NCBI GenBank assembly: GCA_040218045.1
Contig: JAVJQA010000033.1
Span: 342,998-406,997, forward strand
DNA length: 64,000 nucleotides
Direction of reading: 5' to 3'
Source of the DNA: Marinoscillum sp040218045
GTDB taxonomy: Bacteria > Bacteroidota > Bacteroidia > Cytophagales > Cyclobacteriaceae
The notes under the pieces are model-generated. The model was not told the DNA's origin, made no database searches, and saw nothing but the letters and a program-made list of their open reading frames with translations. A program made the position numbers and the translations under genes. This document shows positions 1-8,989 of this stretch, in pieces. Position 1 is the stretch's first letter; each line of letters opens with the position of its first letter.

Positions 1-2622
1 AGAATGCTTCATGGACTCCATCATACGACTGAGGTTATATTCATGTCCCTCCTGATAATAGATTTCCAGGTCTACATAATCCTGCTGTGAGTTGCCAGAA
101 GGCATACATGAATCCCTTAAGACTTCATAGTTGGCAGATACAAAAGGATAAAAATTGATAATCCTTTGATCGGTCTTGTAATGATAATAGCTTCGGTTGT
201 TCTCAGTCCATTGCCCAATCAAATCACCTGAAGTCAGTGCAGTTTGCGGAGTTTCAGTACTTATCAAAAGATCTAAGGTGATACCATCCGAATCACTTCC
301 GGTTCGGGCATTGTGCAACTCTTCCTGGTCATCCCTACTTGCTTTGTACAATCGAGGGGCTAACCCAAAACCCTCACGGTCTGCGGCATCCTGTAGTTCT
401 ATTTTTCTCTGATAACCAAAAGCCGGAAGCACTGCATTATCAAAGAAGGTTCCATTGTACACCACATCCGTACCGGAATCATTGGATTCAAAACCATCTG
501 GTCTGAAGGTTTGCCTGAAATTCATCTTCATACTATCACCCGGCGCCAAAGCTTGGCCCAACTTGTAGATTGTATAATCATACTTTTCAAACCTTGTGTT
601 GGGTGTTACCACTCGATCAAACACCACATCTGTTAACCGTACTTTTGACTCAATCAACTTTTGTATATGGATTTCCCCAATGGGTGTTGGGCTGGAATTC
701 GTCACCACATAGGTGCCCGCTATTTCATATGCTCTTTCTGATGGGAAGAGGTCTATTATCAGATTTACATCTACAATTTTTGGCTGGGGCGTATATTCAA
801 ACTGCTTTAAAGTTTGCTCATATTCAAACCTGAAACTGTTTTTCTGCTGGTCTGTCCAGAATTCATTCAGCACATTGGTATTGTAAAAAATATAACCTCC
901 TGCTACCAGAAATAGACCCACACATACCAGACTGAATGTGATCAGGGGTTTCCCCATTTGAGCAAGCCCTCTGGTAAATCTTTTCTTCAACTTCGTCTCT
1001 TTGCCACGCACCATTAAAATACTCGTCAGGATAAGTACCATTGTGCCAAAAAGCACCCAATAAGCTTTCACCCAGAGGTACCCTGTCAGGAAGTGTCCAT
1101 AGCCATTCATATCCGAGTATCTGGCCAGCGATTGCCCACCAAAGTTGATCATCACATGCTCCAAACCGAAAATACCTATGGCTACATTGATTGCAGCAAA
1201 TGCTATCGTAGCGAGAATACCAATAAACTTGTTTCCAGTAAGGGCTTGAAAAAACAATGCAGCCATCGTGTACAAAGCCAGGAATGGGAATATCTCCAGG
1301 AAGAACCCAAAGAAATAGACATCCAATTCATATTGATAATAGCCATGCAATGTCTGAAACAGAATGCCGCCAACAATGAGCGAAACCATTACAATGGCAT
1401 AAATGAGTAGCAACGCCAGGAACCTGCTGCTAACATTCACAAAGCTACTGAGCGGTGAAGAGTAGTGAATCAGGTCAAGGTTGACATCCTTTTCCTTCCA
1501 CATAATCTCTCCCGAGTAAAAAGCTAAAATGATCATGAAGAAGTAAAGGGACATTTCCTGTAGCTCCTCAATAATCAGGTAAGTGGTAGGATAACTATCC
1601 ACTCCATAGGATGTGCCCAGGCTCAATGAGTTGACAAGGATAATAACGAAGCAACACACGATGATGGCCCAAAAGGAAGTGAGCTTCAGAATGGACTGAC
1701 AATGAAACCACGCATTGAGAAATAGCTGAACAAACTGAGCCTTCCAATGATAGACAGGGATTATTACGGGTAGGGATTTCTGATTTTGACCTGAATGTGC
1801 TGCTGATTTCAATTTTTGCTTTTTATTGGACGACTTCTCTATAAGCACTACCAATTGAAACCTGAAGTAACCAATGGCCAGCACCGCCAGTCCCAGGCCC
1901 ACCCAAAAGAGCTTATTGAGCAACATGATGCCAGATACAGGAATGAGCAATGTATTTCTGTCATTTACACTCCACTCTTTGCTTACTTTGGATAATGTGG
2001 TGAGCGAAAAGGGATCCAGCAGGGCTTGCAAGGTTTCATTTGTGATGCCCTTGGTCAGCATGAACAACACAAAAATGATCAGGCCCTGGGTGTATACAAC
2101 CATTAGTTTTTTACTCAGAGCGCCAGTTACAAAAAACACGGATGCCCCAAAAAACAAGAGTGGAAAAGCGACCCAAAGAAAAGGCTGTAGGTAATTGACG
2201 AATTGAAAAGGTAAATACTCAGAGCGATCTGCCCAGGGCATAAATTCTCCGAGGATCATTCCCCATAACACACCACTAAAAATGATGAGTAATACAACAA
2301 ATGATCCCAGAAAGCGCCCCATCAGATAGCTGCTTTTAGAAACCGGATTGACATAGATCAAAGAAGCAATTCCGTACTGAAAATCACGCAGTATCGGCAC
2401 CCCCATGATCATGGATGCAATAATCATGGATAGCCCGGTAATGGCCCCCATGGTCTTGGCAATGACAAGCGGTGAGTTCTTCCCGACAAGCCCCAATTCA
2501 ATTCCCTGAAAAACAAACTCCACTCCCACTACAGAAAACAGGAACAGGAAAAGAAAGAAGACATAGGTTTCAGGTCGCTTCAACCGGTATTTAATCTCGA
2601 ACGTAAAAAATTCGTACCACAT
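1..2622 (-). CDS. ABC transporter permease fused to M1-aminopeptidase-like region (partial, 3' end outside window)
   Basis: An uninterrupted reading frame of 874 codons runs from the ATG at 2622 to the left edge, so the C-terminus is missing. The first part begins MWYEFFTFEIKYRLKR and holds many hydrophobic segments in the style of ABC-2 permeases, including a long run read from about 1870 down to 950. The last third is soluble (DLEIYYQEGHEYNLSRMM near the edge). This matches proteins of about 1200 residues usually annotated as ABC transporter permease/M1 family aminopeptidase, whose zinc-peptidase domain would lie just off the window; I see no HExxH motif inside it. It starts 11 bp after the ATPase gene, so the two form an operon. 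The substrate is unknown. The family assignment is from architecture recognised by eye. Confidence 0.85.
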   Translation of the reverse strand, partial: MWYEFFTFEIKYRLKRPETYVFFLFLFLFSVVGVEFVFQGIELGLVGKNSPLVIAKTMGAITGLSMIIASMIMGVPILRDFQYGIASLIYVNPVSKSSYLMGRFLGSFVVLLIIFSGVLWGMILGEFMPWADRSEYLPFQFVNYLQPFLWVAFPLLFFGASVFFVTGALSKKLMVVYTQGLIIFVLFMLTKGITNETLQALLDPFSLTTLSKVSKEWSVNDRNTLLIPVSGIMLLNKLFWVGLGLAVLAIGYFRFQLVVLIEKSSNKKQKLKSAAHSGQNQKSLPVIIPVYHWKAQFVQLFLNAWFHCQSILKLTSFWAIIVCCFVIILVNSLSLGTSYGVDSYPTTYLIIEELQEMSLYFFMIILAFYSGEIMWKEKDVNLDLIHYSSPLSSFVNVSSRFLALLLIYAIVMVSLIVGGILFQTLHGYYQYELDVYFFGFFLEIFPFLALYTMAALFFQALTGNKFIGILATIAFAAINVAIGIFGLEHVMINFGGQSLARYSDMNGYGHFLTGYLWVKAYWVLFGTMVLILTSILMVRGKETKLKKRFTRGLAQMGKPLITFSLVCVGLFLVAGGYIFYNTNVLNEFWTDQQKNSFRFEYEQTLKQFEYTPQPKIVDVNLIIDLFPSERAYEIAGTYVVTNSSPTPIGEIHIQKLIESKVRLTDVVFDRVVTPNTRFEKYDYTIYKLGQALAPGDSMKMNFRQTFRPDGFESNDSGTDVVYNGTFFDNAVLPAFGYQRKIELQDAADREGFGLAPRLYKASRDDQEELHNARTGSDSDGITLDLLISTETPQTALTSGDLIGQWTENNRSYYHYKTDQRIINFYPFVSANYEVLRDSCMPSGNSQQDYVDLEIYYQEGHEYNLSRMMESMKHS

Positions 2623-2633
2623 ATGATCTGGGA

Positions 2634-3506
2634 TTAAGCGTGAGTAATTTGAGACATATAGACATCTTCCAGACTAGCTTCAATGGGTTTGAAGTTCGCT
2701 CCCGGGTGAGTGTAGCTGATCACGTGAATGATTTGTTTTCCTAAATACAATCGGTCACTAATCACCTGATATTCCTTCTTGTACTGGCCCAATTCGTTTT
2801 TTTGGATCGTTTTCTCATACACTCGACCGTTTAGGTTTTCCATGATTTGGAGTGGATGCCCCTGCACAATGACATTCCCCTGATTGATGATGGCCATACT
2901 GGTACACAATTCTTTAACATCATCGACAATATGCGTAGAAAGGATCACGATGGTTTGTTCACTCACTTCACTGAGCAGGTTGTAAAAACGGTTGCGTTCT
3001 ACCGGGTCGAGCCCTGCGGTTGGCTCATCCACGATCAACAGCTTAGGGTTGTTCAACAAGGCCTGGGCGATACCAAACCGCTGCTTCATGCCTCCTGAGA
3101 ACCCACCCAGCTTTTGCTTTCTTACCTCGAAGAGATTCACCTTGTGGAGCAGCGCTTGCACGAGTTCCTTACGCTCAGCCCGATGAATGATCCCTTTCAA
3201 AACAGCCAGGTGGTCCAGTAACATCTCGGGAGAGAGTTTTGGGTATACCCCGAACTGTTGTGGCAGGTAGCCCAATACCTTTCTCAGTTCATGGTGATGT
3301 TCCCTGACATTGATGTTCCCTAATTGAATGACTCCAGCATCTGCTTCCTGCAGGGTTGCGATGATGCGCATGAGCGTGGACTTACCTGCCCCATTGGGCC
3401 CGAGCAGTCCAAACATCCCTTTGGGTATTTGTAACGACACGTTCTGGAGAGCTTTTACTCCATTGTTATATGTCTTTGATAGATTGGTTATGATCAAATT
3501 GTCCAT
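2634..3506 (-). CDS. ABC transporter ATP-binding protein
   Basis: This is a 290-residue nucleotide-binding subunit starting MDNLIITNLSKTY. It carries Walker A (GPNGAGKST), the Q-loop (YLPQQFG), the signature motif (FSGGMKQR), Walker B (LLIVDEPTAGLD) and the H-loop (STHIVDD). I chose the ATG at 3506 because the 12 extra upstream codons are not family-like. The adjacent permease is the obvious partner, giving an ABC-2 type complex in the inner membrane. The gene is divergent from a LytS/LytTR pair across about 200 bp, a common arrangement for a two-component system that controls a neighbouring exporter; that regulatory link is inferred. Confidence 0.95.
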   Translation of the reverse strand: MDNLIITNLSKTYNNGVKALQNVSLQIPKGMFGLLGPNGAGKSTLMRIIATLQEADAGVIQLGNINVREHHHELRKVLGYLPQQFGVYPKLSPEMLLDHLAVLKGIIHRAERKELVQALLHKVNLFEVRKQKLGGFSGGMKQRFGIAQALLNNPKLLIVDEPTAGLDPVERNRFYNLLSEVSEQTIVILSTHIVDDVKELCTSMAIINQGNVIVQGHPLQIMENLNGRVYEKTIQKNELGQYKKEYQVISDRLYLGKQIIHVISYTHPGANFKPIEASLEDVYMSQITHA

Positions 3507-3705
3507 GATGAAATATATTTGACCCAATACTAGGCTGGACAAAACGGCTAAAAAAAGAACCGGGACAGATGCCTGTGAAGCGGGCTGGATAGCTCAAATG
3601 AGAAGCAAAAAGACTTTCAAACCCGTAAACCGACTGTTCGTCACACCTGCAGATACATCTGTACCAACTCGTAGGCACAGTCTGATTTTAGGGTAATTTT
3701 ACACC

Positions 3706-4500
3706 ATGGCTTCTCTTCCGAAACTTTTTAAAAAGCAATTTCTACAAAAGGTGGTCCCCTACTTTTATATAGTGACAACCATCTTGATTTTGGTTTTCAA
3801 TGATGTGTTTGGTGACCAGGACGGATTTATCGTTTTCAGCCTTTTGTTTTTTACCTCCATGGCGATCCTGATGACACGATGGGTGTTCATCCAGATCAGG
3901 TCCATACTCAGGCTCAAAAAAGAAAAGAAGCAAGCAGAGTTAATGCATTTGAAAAGCCAGGTCAATCCACACTTCTTTTTCAATACATTGAACAACCTGT
4001 ACGGTTTAGTGGAACAGGACACTGGTAAAGCCCAACAGCTAATACTCAAACTGTCTGACATGATGCGGTATAGCATCTACGAGGGACAAAATGAATGGGT
4101 AACCCTGGGTGAAGAAATTACCTATCTTGAGAACTACATGGATTTACATCGGATGCGGTATCATAAGGAGATAGCGATTCGCTTTGATGTGGATGTAGAA
4201 GACAGGAGTGTTAAGATCATGCCACTTCTTTTCATTATTATGCTCGAAAACGCCTTTAAGCACGGTGTGGAAAAACTCAGGAAGGATGCGTTTGTACACA
4301 TCCGTTTAAAGGCTACTTTGAAGTTGGTAGATTTTGAAATTGAAAACAACTTTGATCCCGAAGAGGATGATGACAACAATGAAGGGATTGGCCTGAGCAA
4401 CCTGAAACAACGCTTAGAAATGGTTTATTTGAACAGGCACGAACTCACATCTTCCAAACAATCCGGTGTCTATAAGATCCGAATGAGACTGACCCTATGA
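3706..4500 (+). CDS. Sensor histidine kinase, LytS/YehU-type (His_kinase family)
   Basis: This 264-residue protein has two or three N-terminal hydrophobic segments (about residues 16-32 and 40-62) and then a short linker into the kinase core. The phospho-acceptor region is NPHFFFNTLNNLYGL with H89, the hallmark of the His_kinase family that pairs with LytTR regulators. An HATPase domain follows with an N-box (IMLENAFKHG) and a glycine box (NEGIGLSNLKQRL). It has no separate sensor domain, so the membrane segments probably do the sensing. Its stop overlaps the next start (ATGA), indicating translational coupling to the response regulator. Confidence 0.93.
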   Translation: MASLPKLFKKQFLQKVVPYFYIVTTILILVFNDVFGDQDGFIVFSLLFFTSMAILMTRWVFIQIRSILRLKKEKKQAELMHLKSQVNPHFFFNTLNNLYGLVEQDTGKAQQLILKLSDMMRYSIYEGQNEWVTLGEEITYLENYMDLHRMRYHKEIAIRFDVDVEDRSVKIMPLLFIIMLENAFKHGVEKLRKDAFVHIRLKATLKLVDFEIENNFDPEEDDDNNEGIGLSNLKQRLEMVYLNRHELTSSKQSGVYKIRMRLTL

Positions 4501-5201
4501 GTATAAAATACATGATTGTGGATGATGAGTCAATCGCCCATGACATCATCAGGAAATATTGCTCAATGTTGCCCAACATGCAGCTGGTGCAGGACTGCTA
4601 TGATGCCATAGAAGCCATCCAATACCTCAATACCAACCCCGTGGATTTGATTTTCCTTGACCTGAATATGCCTAAGCTGCAAGGATTTGACTTTCTCAAA
4701 ACGTTGTCCCATCCACCGAAAGTAATTGTGACTACTGCTTACAAAGAGCATGCACTGGAGGGATATGAATTGAACATCGTGGACTACCTGCTTAAACCCT
4801 TTTCATTCGAGCGCTTTTTGAAAGCCATCAACAAGGCCAGCACAGATACGCCAAGGTCACTTCCTCCCACAGGGCAAGCAGACAAGGGTGAACACTCAGA
4901 AAGGATTTTTCTCCGGGCTAATAACAAATATGTACAAGTCGTGATTGATGATATATTGCTGGTGGAGGCCTCTGGTAACTACGTAAAAATAGTACTCAAG
5001 GAAGAAACCATCACTATACGTGGCAAGCTGTCTTCAGTGATGGAACTCATACCGGCTGATGGGTTCGTACAGGTACACCGATCGTTTTTGGTTGCTCAAA
5101 AACACATCAGAAGCATAGAGGGAAATCGGATCCTGATAGACGAACACACCGTTCCTATTGGAAAATCCTTCAAAGAGTCCGTGGATCGGCTTTTAGGGTA
5201 G
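4497..5201 (+). CDS. LytTR-family response regulator
   Basis: This is a 234-residue DNA-binding response regulator. The receiver domain (about 1-120) has the acidic pair D9/D10, phospho-acceptor D55 in FLDLNMPK and the conserved Lys in YLLKPFSF. The C-terminal half (about 130-234) is a LytTR domain with the typical VEASGNYVKIVL and VHRSFLVA segments. The start overlaps the kinase stop by 4 bp. The likely regulon includes the divergent ABC exporter and possibly the MacB-like permease at 6288-8801; neither target can be proved from sequence. Confidence 0.95.
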   Translation: MSIKYMIVDDESIAHDIIRKYCSMLPNMQLVQDCYDAIEAIQYLNTNPVDLIFLDLNMPKLQGFDFLKTLSHPPKVIVTTAYKEHALEGYELNIVDYLLKPFSFERFLKAINKASTDTPRSLPPTGQADKGEHSERIFLRANNKYVQVVIDDILLVEASGNYVKIVLKEETITIRGKLSSVMELIPADGFVQVHRSFLVAQKHIRSIEGNRILIDEHTVPIGKSFKESVDRLLG

Positions 5202-5632
5202 ATTCGTTCTCTTTCAGGTTGCAAATCGTAAAGCAGGTTTCAAACAAAATGCGCATGCCTTCCACACGATGCCTAGCTTCTTACCGGTCTATAACCCAAA
5301 ACATTCATGTTTGGGTTTTTTCATTGTCGCAAATGGCAAAACATGCATGTTTGGGCTTTCCGCAGGTTGGAAAATGGTAAAACATCCGTGTTTGGAGCGT
5401 CCGCAGGTTGGGAAACAGTAAAACATCCATGTTTGGGTTTTCCGCAGATAGGAAAATCGTGAAACATCAGTGTTTGGGCTTCAAAGGATTGGAAAAAGGC
5501 AAAACATGCGTGTTTGGAACAATATGAACATTTGGCCCCAGTTGATTTGCATCATCAAGAATAATTCACCTCGATATAAAAATCCTGGAGTTTCCTTGAC
5601 ATGCGCTGCTCTCGAACCTTCCTTTCCCTCAA
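5202..5632. repeat. Intergenic region with six ~41-bp tandem hairpin repeats (array about 5295-5517)
   Basis: There is no credible gene here. Six copies of a unit built on AAACATnnnTGTTTGG occur with the AAACAT at 5299, 5339, 5380, 5421, 5462 and 5502, so the spacing is 40-41 bp. Each copy is itself an inverted repeat; the second contains the perfect 14-bp palindrome AAACATGCATGTTT. The linkers are also similar to each other (CCGCAGGTTGG, GGAAAA), so this is a minisatellite-like array and not a CRISPR. The first copy (CCC-AAAACAT-TC-ATGTTT-GGG followed by six T) looks like an intrinsic terminator for the upstream regulator gene. Confidence 0.85.
5295..5321 (+). terminator. Probable intrinsic terminator of the LytS/LytTR pair (first array unit)
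   Basis: CCCAAAACAT and ATGTTTGGG form a stem of about nine pairs with one bulged A and a two-base loop, followed directly by TTTTTT. It lies about 95 bp after the response-regulator stop. Confidence 0.5.
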
Positions 5633-6073
5633 CTACAACACACGTATGTTAAACTCTTTTCTAATATCAGAAATCGGTGTATCCAAATAAGTTTCAAAAC
5701 CCGACCAGGGCCATGGTTTGGCCATGCGTTTTGACCTGATGATTATTACGGGTATTGACAGCAATAGCTTAAAGATATTGGTTGCCACATGTATCAGTGT
5801 GAAACTGCCGGCCAGCTCATAAGCATTGGCTTTCTTATATGCTTTGAGGTGATCCCAAAACCCCAAGGTGGTACCGAAGATGGTCCATATTTTCACAGCG
5901 CCTTCCCCAAATAGTGAGATGTCACAGCCAAATAGCACGTGGGCAATGTCGTGCGACATAAAGAAAGACTTGACCTCTCCGGGAAGCCCTGCTTTGGTAT
6001 GGCTGAGATAGCCCATGTGTGCTTCATAAAACTGCTCCAATCCTTGCCGAAGTGTAATATCTTCTTCCATCAT
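5633..6073 (-). CDS. Coq4-like protein
   Basis: This is a 146-residue protein. Residues 41-57 read HDIAHVLFGCDISLFGE, an exact fit to the HDxxHx(11)E metal-ligand signature of the Coq4 family (H41, D42, H45, E57). The length is shorter than eukaryotic Coq4, and there is one hydrophobic stretch near residues 100-113 (IFKLLLSIPVIII). In eukaryotes Coq4 acts in ubiquinone biosynthesis. Bacteroidota normally use menaquinone, so the role here is uncertain and may be a different membrane-associated enzyme or scaffold. Two ATG codons are adjacent; either could be the start. The gene is monocistronic by spacing, converging with the LytTR gene across the repeat array. Confidence 0.65.
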   Translation of the reverse strand: MMEEDITLRQGLEQFYEAHMGYLSHTKAGLPGEVKSFFMSHDIAHVLFGCDISLFGEGAVKIWTIFGTTLGFWDHLKAYKKANAYELAGSFTLIHVATNIFKLLLSIPVIIIRSKRMAKPWPWSGFETYLDTPISDIRKEFNIRVL

Positions 6074-6162
6074 TACTGAATGAATAGCTTATCGTTGAGT
6101 AAAACGACTATTCCTACTTCAAGTTATGCCCCTAGGGTGATACGAAGATTAAAACTAAGTAT

Positions 6163-6208
6163 GTCATGCTGAATTTATTTCAGCATCTAAACTTGACGAA
6201 GTAGGACT
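6163..6208. repeat. Solo arm of an interspersed hairpin element
   Basis: The stretch starting GTCATGCTGAA and ending AACTTGACGAAGTAGGACT matches one arm of the long hairpin at 45890-46023, with the core TTCAGCATCT and a few substitutions. Only one arm is present. It lies in the 214-bp gap between the Coq4-like gene and the permease gene. Confidence 0.7.
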
Positions 6209-6287
6209 TATTACTAAACTAAAATAGTGCATTCTTCTGCGCTCGGCAAGTGGCAGTTCTGATCAATGCCAATCAGTCCAACAACCA

Positions 6288-8801
6288 TCACTCATCTTTA
6301 AGAGATTCCACAGGGTTTTTATTGGCCACACTGATGGATTGGAACCCAATGGTTACCCAGGAAATCACGAGTCCGGCGAAACCAGCGAAAACAAACACCC
6401 AGGCGTCTATTGGTGTCCGATAAGCAAATTTTGCCAACCACAGGTCCACCAAATACCACGCAACCGGTGCAGAAATCAAAAACCCAATAAGTACCAGCCT
6501 TGTGAAATCCGTAGAAAACACCAACATGATCTGAGCTACACTCGCTCCAAGTACTTTTCTAATGCTCAATTCTTTTGTACGCTGCTCTGCGGAAAATATA
6601 GCGAGTCCATAAAGCCCCAAACAAGCAATAATCAATGCCATTGTTGTGAATGCATTCATTATGCTGTTCACTTGCTGTTCGTTTCTAAAACTGTTCTCGA
6701 ATTCCTGGTCCAGAAAACTATACTCCAGCGGAAAAAAAGGATCCAGCGCGGATATCTCATTTTTGATCGACGCAATCAGCTCCGTCATTTCTTCCCCAGA
6801 GTTGATACTGTTCACATTAATTTTAAGAGAAAGAATGGACGGGTTTGTTCCACTGTCAGGGAGGTTTTCATTATCAATATGGTAAACGATCAATGGATCA
6901 ATTTTGTATTTTGGACTTCTATAATGAAAATCCTGAGTCACTCCGATGACTTCAAACTTTGCCCTGCCATTATAAACGTATTTGCCAATAGGTGAATCGT
7001 TCCCATAAGTATCTGGCGTTCCCCAACCCAGGACCCGCACGGCCTCAGCATTCAGGATTACGGTATTATGAACGTCGGTTGTTCTATTATTTTCAAAGTT
7101 GCGACCCGCAATTAGTTTGACATCCAGCAGATCAAAATAGGACTCATCTATTTTCATTCTACTTGTTTCTATTGGGTGCTCAATTGCTTGATTCGTGCTG
7201 ATGATATCTCCACGTAAAATATTTGGGGGCGACTGGTGCGATTGACCAACGGCAGAGATGGCTGTATTACTGACCAGCAGGTTTTTGAGCACCTGCACAT
7301 CTGGGCTCAAATGTTCAATGTTATGAAATTGTATGACCTGCTCCTTGTCATACCCCAGGTTAAACTGGGAAACATAGTTCAGCTGTTTCTTAATAAAGAC
7401 CGTTCCAATAATGAGCGCTATAGTGATGGTAAATTGGAAGACTACCAGGGCATTACGAATACTTCTTCCATTAAAACCTTTAGCAAATGTTCCTTTCAAA
7501 CTATTTAAAGGACGAAAAGAAGAAAGGAAAAATGCAGGATAACTTCCTGTCAGTACTCCCAGCAAACTGCTAAAACCAATAATGACTGAAACAAAAAGTG
7601 GGTCTGTCAAATGCGATGTTAGGTTGAGGGATTTACCAGAGATCTGATTAAAAGGGTCGATGAAAACTTCGGCAAGTGAAATACCCAAAACGGTACTGAG
7701 GGACACAAGTAAGATGGCTTCTGACAAAAAGCGCAGCACCAGCGACTTGCGCTGTGCACCAAGCACTTTGCGGATGCCCACTTCCTTGGCCCTGTTAGAG
7801 GATTGGGCCGTAGACAGGTTCATGAAGTTGATGCTGCATAGCACCAAAATCAAGATACCAATAGCCGCAAAAGAGCGAACTGTTTTCTCATCTCCCAATG
7901 GCCCCAAAAGGTTCCCGGTTTTTGCAGACCCCAGGTAGACGTCTTCCAGAGGTTGGAGAAAAAGCTTCCAGGATCTATTGCTCGCGTGCAGTTCATCAAA
8001 GGTCTGCCCAAAGAGCCTTTCCAGCGTACTGCCTGCCCATTTTTGGGGGATTGATTGCAGTTTTTGCTCAAGTTCATTTACATCCACATGCTCTTTAACC
8101 AGCGCATAATCGACAAATGCAGTCCATGCCCATGTGGATTCATTCATCTTAATCTCATTAAAGCTGCTGGCAGAGGCTACCATGTCAAACTGGATGTGGG
8201 ACTGATCAGGAACATTCGCAATAATGCCGCTTACCGTGAAAGGAAGAGCTTTTGGATCCTGCTGGTTGTTGCTTTCCAAAACAGTCCCTTTCAAGTAAAG
8301 CACTTTGCCCAGAGCCGACTCTTTACCAAAGTGTTTTTTTGCAATATCTTCTGTAACGACGATCTGGTAAGGTGCAGCAAGTGCTGATGAGGCATCACCT
8401 TCCATCATATGGAAAGAGAAAATGGTGAAAAAATCCGGGTCAGCTACCAGAAGGTCTTCTGCCAGGAAACTATTCACATCACCCTGCACGTCAGAAGAAA
8501 CAACAAAGCCCTCCGGCTTTAAAACCCTGGTAATTGCTTCTATCTCCTGTACATCCGCTTTCAAAGCAAGTGCCACATTGGGGCCAGTGGAGGACATTTG
8601 CTCATCCCAATCACCCCAAATCATTGATTGGTTGATACGGTAAATCCGGCCTTCTTTGGAATGGAATGAATCAAAAGTGTGCTCGTATTGGATATACAGG
8701 CCTACAAGTATGCATACAGCAATGCCCAAGGTCAGGCCAATGATATTGATCACAGTATGCTTCTTGTTGCGGGAAAGTACTCTCAGGGTGGCTTTAAACA
8801 T
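6288..8801 (-). CDS. FtsX/MacB-family ABC transporter permease
   Basis: This 837-residue membrane protein has the duplicated MacB architecture common in Bacteroidota. An N-terminal TM segment (NIIGLTLGIAVCILVGLYI, about residues 19-37) is followed by a periplasmic MacB_PCD domain, an FtsX block of three TM segments (about 308-415), TM again near 450, a second periplasmic domain and a C-terminal FtsX block (about 725-825). The conserved motifs RAKEVGIRKVLGA and RTKELSIRKVLGA mark the two FtsX cores. No ATPase gene adjoins it, so it must use one encoded elsewhere or the one at 2634. Such permeases act as mechanotransmission exporters for lipoproteins, peptides or antimicrobials; the substrate is not evident. 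Confidence 0.93.
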   Translation of the reverse strand: MFKATLRVLSRNKKHTVINIIGLTLGIAVCILVGLYIQYEHTFDSFHSKEGRIYRINQSMIWGDWDEQMSSTGPNVALALKADVQEIEAITRVLKPEGFVVSSDVQGDVNSFLAEDLLVADPDFFTIFSFHMMEGDASSALAAPYQIVVTEDIAKKHFGKESALGKVLYLKGTVLESNNQQDPKALPFTVSGIIANVPDQSHIQFDMVASASSFNEIKMNESTWAWTAFVDYALVKEHVDVNELEQKLQSIPQKWAGSTLERLFGQTFDELHASNRSWKLFLQPLEDVYLGSAKTGNLLGPLGDEKTVRSFAAIGILILVLCSINFMNLSTAQSSNRAKEVGIRKVLGAQRKSLVLRFLSEAILLVSLSTVLGISLAEVFIDPFNQISGKSLNLTSHLTDPLFVSVIIGFSSLLGVLTGSYPAFFLSSFRPLNSLKGTFAKGFNGRSIRNALVVFQFTITIALIIGTVFIKKQLNYVSQFNLGYDKEQVIQFHNIEHLSPDVQVLKNLLVSNTAISAVGQSHQSPPNILRGDIISTNQAIEHPIETSRMKIDESYFDLLDVKLIAGRNFENNRTTDVHNTVILNAEAVRVLGWGTPDTYGNDSPIGKYVYNGRAKFEVIGVTQDFHYRSPKYKIDPLIVYHIDNENLPDSGTNPSILSLKINVNSINSGEEMTELIASIKNEISALDPFFPLEYSFLDQEFENSFRNEQQVNSIMNAFTTMALIIACLGLYGLAIFSAEQRTKELSIRKVLGASVAQIMLVFSTDFTRLVLIGFLISAPVAWYLVDLWLAKFAYRTPIDAWVFVFAGFAGLVISWVTIGFQSISVANKNPVESLKDE

Positions 8802-8905
8802 CAGGATCAGTTTTGATTTTGTCAGGATAATTTGATTTCCAAAGAGTGTGCCAAGTACTAAGTACCTGACAGACTATACTTTAAGATTATAATGAACGAT
8901 TTATA

Positions 8906-8921
8906 TGTTCGTCAACGAACA
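8906..8921. other. Small hairpin upstream of the permease gene
   Basis: TGTTCG-TCAA-CGAACA is a perfect 6-bp inverted repeat about 105 bp upstream of the permease ATG. It could be an operator or a weak structure in the leader. There is no other support. Confidence 0.3.
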
Positions 8922-8989
8922 GTTTCTGTTATAACCGAACACCAATTAACACTGATTTTTACAGAAAAAGAAGATAAAGCCATTGGACT

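Noticed and set aside
1..2622. Non-coding left edge
   Set aside because: A continuous 874-codon minus-strand frame is present and only lacks a stop inside the window.
5295..5517. CRISPR array
   Set aside because: The ~41-bp period includes conserved linkers, the repeats vary and are themselves palindromic, and no cas gene is nearby.
6339..6995. 218-residue frame on the plus strand within the permease
   Set aside because: It is the antisense shadow of the MacB-type permease, with no domain and atypical composition.
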